From contig CAZEJB010000006.1 of the NCBI GenBank assembly GCA_964512635.1, positions 1-64,000 of the forward strand: DNA of 64,000 bases. The letters are read 5' to 3'. The position numbers and the translations under genes are program-made. This stretch comes from JADZFO01 sp964512635. Its GTDB lineage: Bacteria; 4484-113; JAFGCY01. Within the stretch, counting starts at the first letter, position 1. Every line of letters begins with the position of its first letter. The notes under the pieces are model-generated. The model saw only the letters and a list, made by a program, of their open reading frames with translations. It had not been told where the DNA came from and ran no database searches. Positions 50,327-60,400 of the stretch are shown here, piece by piece.

Positions 50327-51313
50327 GTGAGTACTGCCGAAGTTCTCAGTAACTGGACTGCGCCGCGCTGGATCAAAGTCTGGCTCTGGCTGGCTACAGC
50401 CTTCAACCTGCTCTGGGGTTCCTGGGTGGCGCTGTTCCCAAGACACAGCTTTGAGCTGCTGGGCATCGTCCCGCCAAACTACCTTTCACTATGGCAATGC
50501 GTCGGCTTTATCATCGCCCTGTACGGAATCTGTTACGCAATGGCCGCCATCGATACGGTGCGTTTCTGGCCTAATGTGGCAGTCGGCCTGCTGGGCAAGC
50601 TGATCGGTCCGGTCGGTTTCATGTTTACGGCCCTGCGCGGCGAGCTTCCATGGAGCTACGGCATCAACGTGATCTTCTGCGATCTGATCTGGTGGATACC
50701 CTTTGCCCTGATCATCCGCTGGGCCTACCGCAGCGAGCTGGACCGCCGAGACGCAGCAGACATGCAGACAGCACCAAGCCTGGACGAGGCATTTGTGCTG
50801 GGCCATGACCAGACGGGCCGCAGTCTGCTGGAGTTGTCGCGTCAGGGGCCACAGCTTGTGATTTTCCTGCGCCATCTGGGCTGTATTTTCTGTGCCGAGC
50901 TGCTGGGCGACCTTCAGCGCGGGCGCAGCAGCTTCGAGGCCGGCGGGCTGGGGCTGGTCTTTGTGCACATGGGTGGTGACGAAGAAGCCCGGGAGCGGTT
51001 GGCACCATTTGGCCTTGATGATCTGCCGCGGATCAGCGATCCCGATCGGAAACTCTATCGCGCCTTTGGACTGCGCCGCGGCAGAATCGGCCAGCTGTTG
51101 GGGCCAGGCGTGATCTGGCGGGCCATCCTGGCTAGCCTTAAAGGCGCCGGCCTGAACCACCCCGGTCGCAACATGGACCAGCTGCCAGGCATTTTTATTG
51201 TTCGTGACGGCCAGATCGTGCGGCGCTTCGAGGCCAGCAGCGCTGCAATGTTTGCGCCCAGCAGTGAATTCCGTCCGGCGGCAGCGCCGGCGCCTCGCGA
51301 CAGTCAGGTCTGA
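50327..51313 (+). CDS. Four-span membrane domain fused to peroxiredoxin-like domain
   Basis: 328 aa, GTG start. Residues 1-140 form about four membrane spans (WIKVWLWLATAFNLLWGSWV, SLWQCVGFIIALYGICYAMA, GLLGKLIGPVGFMFTAL, INVIFCDLIWWIPFALIIRW). Residues 150-310 form an AhpC/TSA-related thioredoxin fold with LVIFLRHLGCIFCAELLGDL, where the Cys-x-x-Cys sits at the peroxiredoxin-like-2 active site, then LPGIFIVRDGQIVRRF. The fusion suggests a thiol redox function held at the membrane, acting in the cytoplasm if the N-terminus is inside. Substrate unknown. Confidence 0.78.
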   Translation: MSTAEVLSNWTAPRWIKVWLWLATAFNLLWGSWVALFPRHSFELLGIVPPNYLSLWQCVGFIIALYGICYAMAAIDTVRFWPNVAVGLLGKLIGPVGFMFTALRGELPWSYGINVIFCDLIWWIPFALIIRWAYRSELDRRDAADMQTAPSLDEAFVLGHDQTGRSLLELSRQGPQLVIFLRHLGCIFCAELLGDLQRGRSSFEAGGLGLVFVHMGGDEEARERLAPFGLDDLPRISDPDRKLYRAFGLRRGRIGQLLGPGVIWRAILASLKGAGLNHPGRNMDQLPGIFIVRDGQIVRRFEASSAAMFAPSSEFRPAAAPAPRDSQV

Positions 51314-51340
51314 GTCCTGAATCTCCAGCAGCAAAAAAGA

Positions 51341-51374
51341 AACCCGCCACCACAGCAAGCTGTGATGGCGGGTT
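51341..51374. terminator. Bidirectional terminator
   Basis: AACCCGCCACCACAGC pairs with GCTGTGATGGCGGGTT around a 2-base loop (one mismatch). The A-rich left flank gives a T-run on the minus strand (TTTCTTTTTT) for the lipoprotein gene ending at 51412. It also separates the convergent membrane-peroxiredoxin gene. Confidence 0.85.
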
Positions 51375-51411
51375 GATGCCCTTGTTTCCGCCAAGCCGGC
51401 GGAGGGTCGAA

Positions 51412-52167
51412 CTAGACGGCCTTCTCGCCCTTGCGGCTGAGGATGGTCTTCTCGCCGCTGCGGACTTCCTGAACCGTCAGCGTGTAGCCCGTCTCAGTCA
51501 CAGCCACGTTACCGATAACCAGTACGTCGCTGCCGGCGGCGGGAAGCTGGCCGCTGTAGAGGCTCATATCGAGCTTGACAGGGATCTGGGCCTCAGCGCA
51601 GCAAGGCTTGGTGCAGCCGTCGGCCTTCATGCCCTCGTCTACACAGTTCTTCAGCATGAAGGTGCCCTTGTCCGCGAACACCTGAGCCACCTCACCGTCG
51701 ATTGCGACAACGCCGCTGTGGTTCCTGTAATCGCCGTCAAGCAGACCGACGTTGATCACCTGAACCGCGCTGCCATCAGCCAGCTTGATCGTGCCAGCCT
51801 CTTCGGCGCCAGCAGGGGCACCGGCCTCAGCGCCGCCCTTGCCGGGGCAATTGGCGCAGGAACCACCGGCAGCGCCGGCACCCTTGGCCGGGCAGCTCTT
51901 GCAGTTAGCATCCTTGCAGCCGCCGTCGGCGCAGGTGCAGGTGGCCTTACCGGCGGCGGCGCACTCGGCGCACTTGCCTTCGGTCTTGGCGGCAGCGCCT
52001 TCGCCATTGGTATCTGAGCCGTGCGGGACGGGCTGGACATTTGACGCCGCCACAGTGTTACTGGGCACCTTGGCGCCGGTGGAACCGCTGTCCGCGGGCT
52101 TGTTACATGCCGTCAGGCCAAAGCCGAGCAGCGCTGACACCGCCAGCACCGCAGCATACTTGTACAT
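51412..52167 (-). CDS. Cysteine-rich lipoprotein, end of the exporter operon
   Basis: 251 aa with a lipobox GLTAC (Cys21). A 60-residue Cys-rich segment has pairs CAEC, CTC, CKDANCKSC and CANC among Gly/Ala linkers, followed by a beta-rich domain (AVQVINVGLLDGDYRNHSGV, GTFMLKNCVDEG, CTKPCC, VLVIGNVAVTETGYTLTVQE) that looks OB-like. The Cys clusters could bind soft metal ions. It is the last gene of the MacAB-like operon, 67 bp after the permease. GGAGG precedes the ATG at 52167. Function inferred only. Confidence 0.7.
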   Translation of the reverse strand: MYKYAAVLAVSALLGFGLTACNKPADSGSTGAKVPSNTVAASNVQPVPHGSDTNGEGAAAKTEGKCAECAAAGKATCTCADGGCKDANCKSCPAKGAGAAGGSCANCPGKGGAEAGAPAGAEEAGTIKLADGSAVQVINVGLLDGDYRNHSGVVAIDGEVAQVFADKGTFMLKNCVDEGMKADGCTKPCCAEAQIPVKLDMSLYSGQLPAAGSDVLVIGNVAVTETGYTLTVQEVRSGEKTILSRKGEKAV

Positions 52168-52234
52168 GGGATTCAACCTCCAGGAGATTAGTGTAATAAC
52201 GACCGGATTGATGGATTCGTTCATTTTTCGCTTC

Positions 52235-53407
52235 CTAGCGACCTTTCAACCCGTCAACGATTGCAATTCTACCGACAGAGGCCACTGGCACCAGTGCCCC
52301 CAGAATGCCGATCAGCAGGGCCAGAGCCAGGCCGATGCTGATGGTGAGCGGGTCGATGATGAAGCGGAAAGCCCCCATCGGCACCCGCATGGGCAGGCCG
52401 TTCAACAACAGGCCCGCCGCTCCGCCCAGTGCCCCGCCGACCAGGCAGAGCAGTACAGACTCCAGGATGAAGCTGATCAACACCGAGCGGCGCTTGTAGC
52501 CGACGACCAGCAGCACCATCATTTCACGGACGCGGCCCGCGATGGAGTTGAACATGGTGTTCATGCCCGCCATCAGCCCGCCCAGTACCAGAATGCAGGT
52601 CATGACCCAGCTGACCACCTGCACCGGCTTCAGGCGCTGACCGATGGCGGCATAGTAATCCCGCTCCAGAAAGCTGGTCGTACGTACGTCAGTGCGGGTG
52701 TCCAGCTCGAACTTGATGTCTTCAAGAGCCTTTGCGTCAGCGCCACGCATGACCAGCGCGCTGTAGTCCTCGCGCTTGGACGCCGTCATGACGTCGTCCA
52801 GATTTGTCCAGATTTCGCTCTCAAAGACCGTCCCGGGAGCCTCAAAGCGGCCGACGATGTCCCATTTCTGGCCTTCGAAGTGGATCTGGCCACCCACCGG
52901 CAGAGCTCCCTCCGGCAGACCGAGTTTGGTCGTGGCCAGCTTGCCGACCATTACCTGGTAGCCGCGCTCAGGAAGCTTGCCTTCCAGCAGCTTCACCTGT
53001 TCGTGGAGCTGGTATCCGATGGGATACACCCCGTGGATCAGGCCAAGGCTCTCCGTGCCGGCCGCCGCTGTTTCGGGCCGCACAAGGCTTGTGATGTAGA
53101 CCTCCGGGCTGACCAGAGCCTCGCCACCACTGTCAGCTGCGCTGCTCGCAGCAATTCCGCTCATGCTGGACAGCAGGTGCAAAGCCTCGGGATCGAGCGC
53201 TGAGAACTCCATGCTGTCCGCACCTTTGGACAGAATGATCACATTCAGCGGGTTACCACTGTTGAGGTTGGTGGCCAGCAGGCCGCGCGACAGCCCGATC
53301 ATCATGACCGCGAGGAATATCGAGAGCCCGACGCCGAGCACTGTAAGCAGGCTGCGCAGTTTGCGCTGGCTCATGCTCTGCAGGTTGTACTTAAGAGGCA
53401 GCTTCAT
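52235..53407 (-). CDS. MacB/FtsX-type ABC permease 2
   Basis: 390 aa. An N-terminal span (LRSLLTVLGVGLSIFLAVMM), a large periplasmic domain of about 220 residues, then three spans with the FtsX signature (VSWVMTCILVLGGLMAGMNT, REMMVLLVVGYKRRSVLISF, GLALALLIGILGALVPVASV). These permeases drive mechanotransmission across the periplasm rather than moving solute through the inner membrane. It overlaps the preceding permease by one base (TGATG) and pairs with it as a heterodimer. Confidence 0.88.
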   Translation of the reverse strand: MKLPLKYNLQSMSQRKLRSLLTVLGVGLSIFLAVMMIGLSRGLLATNLNSGNPLNVIILSKGADSMEFSALDPEALHLLSSMSGIAASSAADSGGEALVSPEVYITSLVRPETAAAGTESLGLIHGVYPIGYQLHEQVKLLEGKLPERGYQVMVGKLATTKLGLPEGALPVGGQIHFEGQKWDIVGRFEAPGTVFESEIWTNLDDVMTASKREDYSALVMRGADAKALEDIKFELDTRTDVRTTSFLERDYYAAIGQRLKPVQVVSWVMTCILVLGGLMAGMNTMFNSIAGRVREMMVLLVVGYKRRSVLISFILESVLLCLVGGALGGAAGLLLNGLPMRVPMGAFRFIIDPLTISIGLALALLIGILGALVPVASVGRIAIVDGLKGR

Positions 53408-54561
53408 CAGTCCACCTCCCTGAGCGCTTCAACGATCGGCTGCTTTGCCGAGCCGCGGGCGGCCAGCAGCGCGCCAGCGAAGCCCAGCCCCAGCCCGGAG
53501 GCCAGGGCAAGCGTAATCACATCGCTGTTCATCCAGGGACGGATGGTAAAGCCCTCGACACTGATGGACAGGTTGGCAAAAGTGGTCAAAGTCCAGGCCA
53601 GCGCGGTGCCGATGAAGGCCGCGAACAGGCCCAGCAGGGCGGTTTCCGTGGTGACCAGCGCGATCACCTTTTCGCTGTCGAAGCCCAGCAGCTTGAGGAT
53701 GGCCATTTCGCGCAGCCGGTCGCGGACGCTCATCGACACGCTGTTAACCACTGCCGCCAGCAGCAGGATCAGGGCGGCATAAGCGATGAGCTGGCTAAAG
53801 GAGACCATTTCCTTGAAGTCGTGGATCATCGCCGCAATAAAGCTCTTCTCCGAGCTGCTTTTGGTCTGCGTCTCGTAGTTGGCAAAGAAGCTGTCGATGG
53901 CCTGGCCAACACTGTCGACCTGCTTTGGGTCCTTGACCTTGACCCGAAAGAGCGTGGCGATACCCTGCTGTTCCTGGGACTGGTCCAGATAGACGCGGTC
54001 GACAAATACGAGCTGATTGGCCGAAGAGCCCTCGGCGTCGAAAACTCCGCGAAGCGCGAAAGAAATGCCGTTGAGCTGGGGCAGGCTGACCTGTTGGCCG
54101 ACCTGCCAGCCATACTTGTCTGCTACCTGGCGGCCGCAGATCGCGCTGCCTTTTTCCGCGGCAAAGGCGCTGTACTGGTCCTCAGGAATGTTGATGTCCA
54201 TAAAGCTGCGCAGCTTGGCCGGGTCGATACCGTGGATTGCGACCAGATCGGTGGTGGTGCCGCAGGTGGACAGCAGGAAGCGCACCGGCATGACTTCCTC
54301 CACCCCGGCGATTCCGGTGATCTTGTCGGTGTAGTGCACGGGCAGATGACTGAAGGGCGGACAGGCCTTGTACTTCTCAAACACAGTGATCACGCTGTCG
54401 TCGCCGGTGGTCTCGATCATACGCTGAACGCCATGGTCCAGGCTGAGCAGAGCGGCAAAAATGAACACGCTCATCGCCACACCCAGCAGCGTCAGCAACG
54501 TGCGCGCCTTGGCGCGTGTCAGGTTGCGCAGGATCAGCTTGCTGAAGCGGATGCCGGTCAT
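53407..54561 (-). CDS. MacB/FtsX-type ABC permease 1
   Basis: 384 aa with the same plan as permease 2: LTRAKARTLLTLLGVAMSVF, a periplasmic domain containing paired Cys (KACPPF, LSTCGT, SAICGR), then three spans (QLIAYAALILLLAAVVNSVS, REMAILKLLGFDSEKVIALV, ALASGLGLGFAGALLAARGS). It overlaps the ATPase gene by 4 bp (ATGA). The three Cys in the exported domain are unusual and fit an exporter tied to thiols or metals. Confidence 0.88.
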   Translation of the reverse strand: MTGIRFSKLILRNLTRAKARTLLTLLGVAMSVFIFAALLSLDHGVQRMIETTGDDSVITVFEKYKACPPFSHLPVHYTDKITGIAGVEEVMPVRFLLSTCGTTTDLVAIHGIDPAKLRSFMDINIPEDQYSAFAAEKGSAICGRQVADKYGWQVGQQVSLPQLNGISFALRGVFDAEGSSANQLVFVDRVYLDQSQEQQGIATLFRVKVKDPKQVDSVGQAIDSFFANYETQTKSSSEKSFIAAMIHDFKEMVSFSQLIAYAALILLLAAVVNSVSMSVRDRLREMAILKLLGFDSEKVIALVTTETALLGLFAAFIGTALAWTLTTFANLSISVEGFTIRPWMNSDVITLALASGLGLGFAGALLAARGSAKQPIVEALREVD

Positions 54562-55424
54562 TGGCTGGCCTCCGCCGCCTGCAGCTGGACCGTTTGCTCC
54601 GCATTGCCAGATAGTGCTGGTGATGCGGCTACCGCCTTGAGCCGGTTCTCTTCGGCCAGGCGGGCATCGATCTCAGCTTGCTCCAGCAACTCGCCCTTGT
54701 CCAAATGGAGCGGGGTGCTGGCGCGCTGGGCCACATGCGGATCATGGGTCACCATGACGATAGTCTTGTTGTAGCGCTCGTTAAGCTCGACGAAGAGGTC
54801 CATTACGCCCAGTGCGCTGTCGCGGTCCAGGTTTCCTGTAGGTTCGTCCGCCAGCAGGACCAGCGGATCAGTGGCCAGGCTGCGGGCAATGGCCACGCGC
54901 TGTTCCTGACCGCCCGAAAGCTGGCGCGGGTAGTGGCCAGAGCGGTCCGACAGACCGACAAGATCAAGCGCCGTCATCACAAGGCTTTTGCGCTTGGCCG
55001 CGGTAAGTGGAACCAGCAGTAATGGCAGCTCGACGTTTTCATAGGCTGTCAGCACCGGCATCAGGTTGAACTGCTGGAAGATGTAGCCAATTGCCCGGGT
55101 GCGCCACTCAGCCAGGTCGTCCTCCGACCAGTCGGTGATGTCTTCGCCGTGCACGACAACCCGGCCGTTGGTGGGCTTGTCGATGCCGCTGATGAGGTTC
55201 AGCAGGGTGCTCTTGCCCGAGCCCGAAGGGCCCATCAAAGCGATGAAGTCGCCAGGGTAGATGTCGAGGTCAACATTGTGCAGGGGCGTTACCTTGTGTC
55301 CGCCCTTGCTGTAGGTCTTGGTCACGTTACGCAGCATGACCACAGGCTGGCTGCGTTCACTGCCGCGCTGTGATGTCGGAGCCGCACCGTTTCGCTGGCC
55401 TTCATTGGGATTTGTTCTGCTCAT
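54558..55424 (-). CDS. ABC transporter ATPase, MacB/LolD type
   Basis: 288 aa. Walker A GPSGSGKST (65-73), Q-loop FQQFNLMPVLTAYENVELPL, signature LSGGQ (169-173) with EQRVAIARSLATDP, Walker B LVLLADEPTGNLD and H-loop VTHDP are all intact. An N-terminal tail of about 28 residues and a C-terminal tail of about 50 (AEIDARLAEENRLKAVAASP) extend the core. It overlaps the adaptor gene (4 bp) and permease 1 (4 bp), so the proteins are made together. Powers the two FtsX-type permeases. Confidence 0.95.
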   Translation of the reverse strand: MSRTNPNEGQRNGAAPTSQRGSERSQPVVMLRNVTKTYSKGGHKVTPLHNVDLDIYPGDFIALMGPSGSGKSTLLNLISGIDKPTNGRVVVHGEDITDWSEDDLAEWRTRAIGYIFQQFNLMPVLTAYENVELPLLLVPLTAAKRKSLVMTALDLVGLSDRSGHYPRQLSGGQEQRVAIARSLATDPLVLLADEPTGNLDRDSALGVMDLFVELNERYNKTIVMVTHDPHVAQRASTPLHLDKGELLEQAEIDARLAEENRLKAVAASPALSGNAEQTVQLQAAEASQ

Positions 55425-56785
55425 TTCTGCTCCGCTGCTTTGATCTTGATTTTCTGGCCGTCGCTCAGGCCCTGCGGGTTCAGCACGAGCTGGTCCCCGC
55501 CGCTGACTCCCGAAAGCAGGCGGATCTCGCTGCCCTCAGCACCGCCATCTTCAATGGTCCGCCAGACGGCCTGCTCGCCGGAGACGGCGAATACACCCTT
55601 TGCCCCATCAATCTCGACAACGGCACTGGCCGGGACCAGAACGCCGGGATTGACGGGCGCGGCATCTTCAGCGCTCTCGGGAGGCAGGAAGGTGACCTTG
55701 ACACTCAGTTCCGGGCGCAGATCGGCAGGCGGGTCCTGAATGCTGATCTTGACCTGCACTGTGTTTTTCTGCAGGTTGGCTCGCGGCATGATGCGGCTGA
55801 CTGTGCCCTTGATCTCGCGGCCGGGCTGAGAGTCCGTGGTGATCTTTACAGCCTGGCCGAGGCTGATGTTCTCGCTGTCGCGCTGGTTAATGTCGACATA
55901 GGCCTGAATCAACTTTGGATCTATCAGGCTGCAGACAGCCGCGGCGTCGGGGCCGCCGTCCAGGGGCGCCAGCCAGTCGCCTTCCTGAGCCAGCTGTTCA
56001 TAGACCACCCCGTCGCGGGGCGCCTTGAGGCTGCACTGTCCGATTCGCCAGTTAACCTCTTCAAGGCGTGCACTGGCGGCATCCACCTCTGCCTGAGCGA
56101 TCTGGATCTCCTCAGGCCGGGTACCGCTGCGCAACATGTCCAGCGCGGACTGCTTGCTGAATACGTCCTGCTCAGCCTGCGACGACTCAGTTCGAAAGGT
56201 CTCGAGCTCAGACATGGAGATTACGCCCTTGACGTAGAGCTCCTCCATGCGGGTCAGGTCGGCGCGCGCCTTATCCAGCCGTGCCTGACTGCTGCGAAGG
56301 GCCGCCTCGGCCTGCGCGATCTCCTCGCTGCGATAGCCCGCGCGGGCACGGGCCAGGCGGCTTCGGGCCAGCTCAACATCACTGGCGCGCAGATGTGCTT
56401 CCTGCTCGAGCAGGCTGCAATCCACCCGGGCCAGCACCATGCCGGCCCTAACCTCCTGTCCGGGCGTGACCAGCACTTCGCTGACCTTTCCCGGGACCAG
56501 AGCAGAAACGACGCTCGGCCCGGGCGGGATAACCTCTAGATAGCCGCCCGCTGAGATTGAGCCGGGAGGCCCGCTCGCCTGACTGGGCACCGTATAGACC
56601 TCTACTTCGCTTGCACCAGCGACCATTGAGCGCATGCTGGAGGCTGCGGGCAGCTTGACCCCACCGCGAAGAAAAAGCCATGCCAGCACTATGCAGGCCA
56701 GCAGGATCCAGGGCCAGACGGTTGGCCTGCGGCGGCGCGGTTTGGGTATGGCTGAATCAATCCGCAGGTCGTCAATGCTGGCCAT
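55421..56785 (-). CDS. HlyD/MacA-type periplasmic adaptor
   Basis: 454 aa. One N-terminal span (RPTVWPWILLACIVLAWLFL), then a lipoyl half (VIPPGPSVVSALVPGKVSEV, VTPGQEVRAGMVLARVD), a long coiled-coil hairpin (ASDVELARSRLARARAGYRS and on), the second lipoyl half (WRIGQCSLKAPRDGVVYEQL) and beta-barrel/membrane-proximal domains (VKITTDSQPGREIKGTVSRI). It links the inner-membrane ABC unit to an outer-membrane channel, which is not encoded here. ATG at 56785 with GGAGG; upstream in-frame codons are unlikely. Confidence 0.9.
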   Translation of the reverse strand: MASIDDLRIDSAIPKPRRRRPTVWPWILLACIVLAWLFLRGGVKLPAASSMRSMVAGASEVEVYTVPSQASGPPGSISAGGYLEVIPPGPSVVSALVPGKVSEVLVTPGQEVRAGMVLARVDCSLLEQEAHLRASDVELARSRLARARAGYRSEEIAQAEAALRSSQARLDKARADLTRMEELYVKGVISMSELETFRTESSQAEQDVFSKQSALDMLRSGTRPEEIQIAQAEVDAASARLEEVNWRIGQCSLKAPRDGVVYEQLAQEGDWLAPLDGGPDAAAVCSLIDPKLIQAYVDINQRDSENISLGQAVKITTDSQPGREIKGTVSRIMPRANLQKNTVQVKISIQDPPADLRPELSVKVTFLPPESAEDAAPVNPGVLVPASAVVEIDGAKGVFAVSGEQAVWRTIEDGGAEGSEIRLLSGVSGGDQLVLNPQGLSDGQKIKIKAAEQK

Positions 56786-56911
56786 AGTCAGCTGACCTCC
56801 GGGCTGTAATGGAATTGGCTGCCAGCACAAATGTGGCAGCTTGCATGAGTGAATGCACTTGCTTGCTCCTGAATTGGCGTGAACACCAGTGGGCCCAGAG
56901 GGCCTCAGGAG

Positions 56912-57400
56912 CTAAATGCGCAGTTGAAGAATGCCCGGCACTGCCGGGCTGCCGCGGCCGGGTGGCGCCTTTGAACGCTGCTCAACCGCCGCAATCTGCA
57001 GAACCACAGAAGGAACTGAAGTGTGTGGCAGGGCCACTGCTATCAGTTCAGGGGCGGAACGCTGCGGTACTTTCGCAGCAAGACCCTGGCCGTAGCTCAG
57101 GCTGTGGTCGATGCAGCAGGCGTGGGCCGGACGACTGCTGAGACCGGCTGACTCACTCTGGTCTGCAGTTGAGTGGCAAACGGATTCTGCGGCAGCATTC
57201 TGGCAGGGGGTGTCGGAACCGCAGGAGCAGCTGTCTTCAGCTGGTGCGTCTTTGCAGTGACTGCAGGAGCAGGCTGCCCCATAACTGCGGCTCCCGTCGG
57301 CGCGCATGCAGGCGACTGCCCCGTGCGGTCCCAGGTGCAGGACCATCAGCACGAGAAGCAGGCTGTGCAAAACACGCAACTGCCGACAGAGATTAAGCAT
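56912..57400 (-). CDS. Cysteine/histidine-rich exported protein, exporter operon lead
   Basis: 162 aa with a signal peptide (LLLVLMVLHLGPHGAVACMR). The mature N-terminal half is Cys-dense: CSCSHC, SCSCGSDTPC, VCHS and HACCIDH. The C-terminal half has no Cys. TATAAT (57412-57417) lies 11 nt before the ATG, so this is the apparent first gene of the unit 57400 to 51412. Together with the Cys-rich lipoprotein at the other end it suggests metal or thiol binding around the exporter. Family not recognised. Confidence 0.65.
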   Translation of the reverse strand: MLNLCRQLRVLHSLLLVLMVLHLGPHGAVACMRADGSRSYGAACSCSHCKDAPAEDSCSCGSDTPCQNAAAESVCHSTADQSESAGLSSRPAHACCIDHSLSYGQGLAAKVPQRSAPELIAVALPHTSVPSVVLQIAAVEQRSKAPPGRGSPAVPGILQLRI

Positions 57401-57411
57401 TCGCCGCCTGA

Positions 57412-57417
57412 ATTATA
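57412..57417 (-). promoter_or_regulatory. -10 box of the exporter operon
   Basis: TATAAT on the minus strand, 11 nt before the ATG at 57400, giving a very short leader. Confidence 0.55.
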
Positions 57418-57445
57418 CACAGAACGGGTCGGCTCTGCGCATTTC

Positions 57446-60400
57446 TCATGCGGCAGGCAAGCCGATCTGCGATTCACGCCCCAGATAGTCCTTCAGGTTG
57501 TCGAACTCCTGGCGCAGGCGTGCATACAGCAGCGGCGCATTTTCCAGGCTCCCGCTGCGCGCGAGCATTTCAAGCTCACCAGCCGTGCGGCGGACGCATT
57601 CGGCCAGTACTTCAGAGGAACCGCCTTTGATTGTGTGGGCCTCGCGATGAACAATGGCCAGTTCGCCCGCCTCAACTGCCTCGCCCAGCCTGTACAACCG
57701 GACCGCAGTTTCTTCAAAGTATGCATCCATCAGCTCACGCCAGAAGACCTCGTCACCAGCGCGCTCTATGCTGGCCGGAATGTCCATCGGAAGCTCCGGT
57801 ACTGGCTTAGTATCCGCGCCCAAACCAACGCTAGGAGTATCTGCAGGGTCAAGCGCCCCTGATTCAGATTCTATGACCAGATCCTCGTCTGCAAAACCTG
57901 GCGTGCGGCCCCAGCGACTAATTGCCTCGATCAAGGCCTCGCGGTTGATAGGCTTGGTTATATAGTCGCTCATACCGGAAGCCAGGCAGCGCTCGCGGTC
58001 TCCGGCCATGGCATGGGCCGTCATCGCGATGATGGGGACCCTGGAGATCGGCAGATCCAGCCGTCGAATGGCCTCCGAAGCGGCATAGCCGTCCATCTCA
58101 GGCATCTGGCAGTCCATCAGTACCAGGTCGTAGTTCTTCAACTGGACCTGCTCCAGAGCTTCAAGGCCCGTAGAAGCCACATCAACGCTGCAATCAAGCT
58201 TGCCGAGGATGTTCAGGGCGACCTTCTGGTTAACCGGGTTGTCCTCGGCCAGCAGGATCCTGATGCTTTGGTGGTTCTGAGCCAGCAGCAGGCTCTGGGT
58301 CACCATCGGCCGCACAGCGTCGTCGGAAGAGGCCCGGCTTAGCCCTAACACCAGCGTTATACACTCAAGCAGCGTGGCCCGCTTTACGGGCTTGACCAGG
58401 AAGCCGGAGAACCCGGCTTCCTTCAGCCGGTCAGAATCGCCCTTGCTGCTCGCTGAGCTCAGCATCACCAGCGGCAGGTCACGCCAGCGTACAGAACTTC
58501 GAAGTTCGTAGCCCAGCTCTTCGCCATTCATCCCTGGCATGTGACAGTCAATAAGGGCCAGAGCTACCGGCTCAGAGCCGCCAAGCCCCGCCAGGAGGCC
58601 AAGGGCCTCGACCCCGGATGAAGCAACTAGCGCCCGCATGCCCCAGGCTGCCAGTTCCCGTTCCAGGATAGTCAGGTTTAGCTGTGTGTCATCCACAACC
58701 AGCACATTGAGCCCCTGCAACTCGCTGAAGTGGACAGGATCAGGCAGCGATTCTCCTGTAGCAGGCTGCAACAGTGCAGTAAACCAGAAGGTGCTGCCCC
58801 GGCCAAGCTCACTTTCAACCCCTGTTCTTCCGCCCATCAGCTCAGCCAGCTGGCGTGAGATAGAGAGGCCAAGACCGGTCCCGCCATATTTGCGGGTAAC
58901 AGAAGCGTCAACCTGGCTGAAAGCGTCGAAGATCGAACTCAGCTTTTCTTCGGGGATGCCAATGCCATTGTCGATTACTTCGAAACGGAACACCATGCCT
59001 TTGGCGGAGTGCTCTATGCAGTTCACACGCAATTGTATGACGCCGTCGCGGGTGAACTTTATTGCGTTGCCAAGCAGGTTCAAGAGTATCTGACGGACGC
59101 GCCCCGGGTCGCCGAGCAGCAGATTTGGTACATACGGCGGCAGGTCAAGAATCAACTCATTACCGCGCTCGCCGGCCTTGCCCGCCAGCAATTCGAGCAC
59201 GCTCTCCGCCAGATTGCGCAGGTCGAAGTTAATGCTCTCAAGCTCGAGCTTGCCCGCTTCGATCTTTGAGAAGTCCAGGATGTCGTTAATGACTGTCAAC
59301 AGCGCCTTGCCGGAGGCGTGAGTGGTCTCAGCAAAGTCCCGCTGGTCGCGGGACAGGTTGGTCTCCAGCAACAGTTCCGTCATACCCAGCACACCGTTCA
59401 TGGGGGTCCGGATCTCATGACTCATGCGGGCAAGGAATTCGCTCTTGGCCTTGGTTGCGGCCTCGGCCTGGACCAGAGCCTGGTCAAGCGCGGTGTTGCG
59501 TTCCGCCAGCTCGTCGGCATAGAGGCTGAGCTGCGTTTCCGCCTGGTAACGGTCGTTGATGTCGAGGTGGATACCCGACATCAGTTTCGGTGCCCCATCT
59601 TCAGCCACCTGCGCCAAGCGGCCGCTCTCCAGGACCATAACCCAGTCGCCGCTCTTGCTGCGGGCCCGCAGCTCGCACTCGTAGTAGTCCTGCTCGCCAC
59701 GGAAGTGGCGCTCAAGCTGCTGAAGTGAGGCGCTCAGGTCGTCAGGGTGACAAAGCCCGCGCCAGGTTTCGATGGTCAGCGGCTGCAACTCCTCGGAGCG
59801 GTAGCCCAGCATTTCGGCCCAGCGCTCATTGCAGATCAGCTCCCCGGTTGCGATGCTCCACTCCCAGGTGCCCGCCCGCGTGCCATCGAGAATCTGCTCG
59901 GCCCGCTGACGCTCTGCTCGCAGTGCCATGGTCCGCTGCGAAACCTCTCTTTCAAGCCGTTCGCGGTGGCCGGAGAATGTACCCACGACAAGCGCCAGAG
60001 CCAGGGTAAGAGACAGGCCCAGCAGCGCGGCGATCAGGTCTGTTCGGACAACGTCTGCGCTGCTGTAATTGGCATCCGGAGTAGCTTTGACGGCATAGGT
60101 TTTGCTGAAGCACAGTAGCGGCCTGTAAAGCGCCAGCTCCATGCCGGACCCGCGGTCCAGACTGGAACGGGTTGAGGCAAGGAGCCGGCGTTCTGATCCA
60201 AGTTCATAAAGTTCAAGCTGAATATCGCTGGAGCCATCCAGATCGCTGCTGAGCTGACTCGCGTGTTGAAGCAGTTGGCTAAACTCGAGGATTGCCAGCA
60301 CATGGCCGCGTAGTTTGCCCTGACCAAACACAGGCCGGCAAAGGGCTACCCCCAGGTTGCTGCCGTCCGGCGTTTCCAGCCGAATAGGCTCCGTGGCAGT

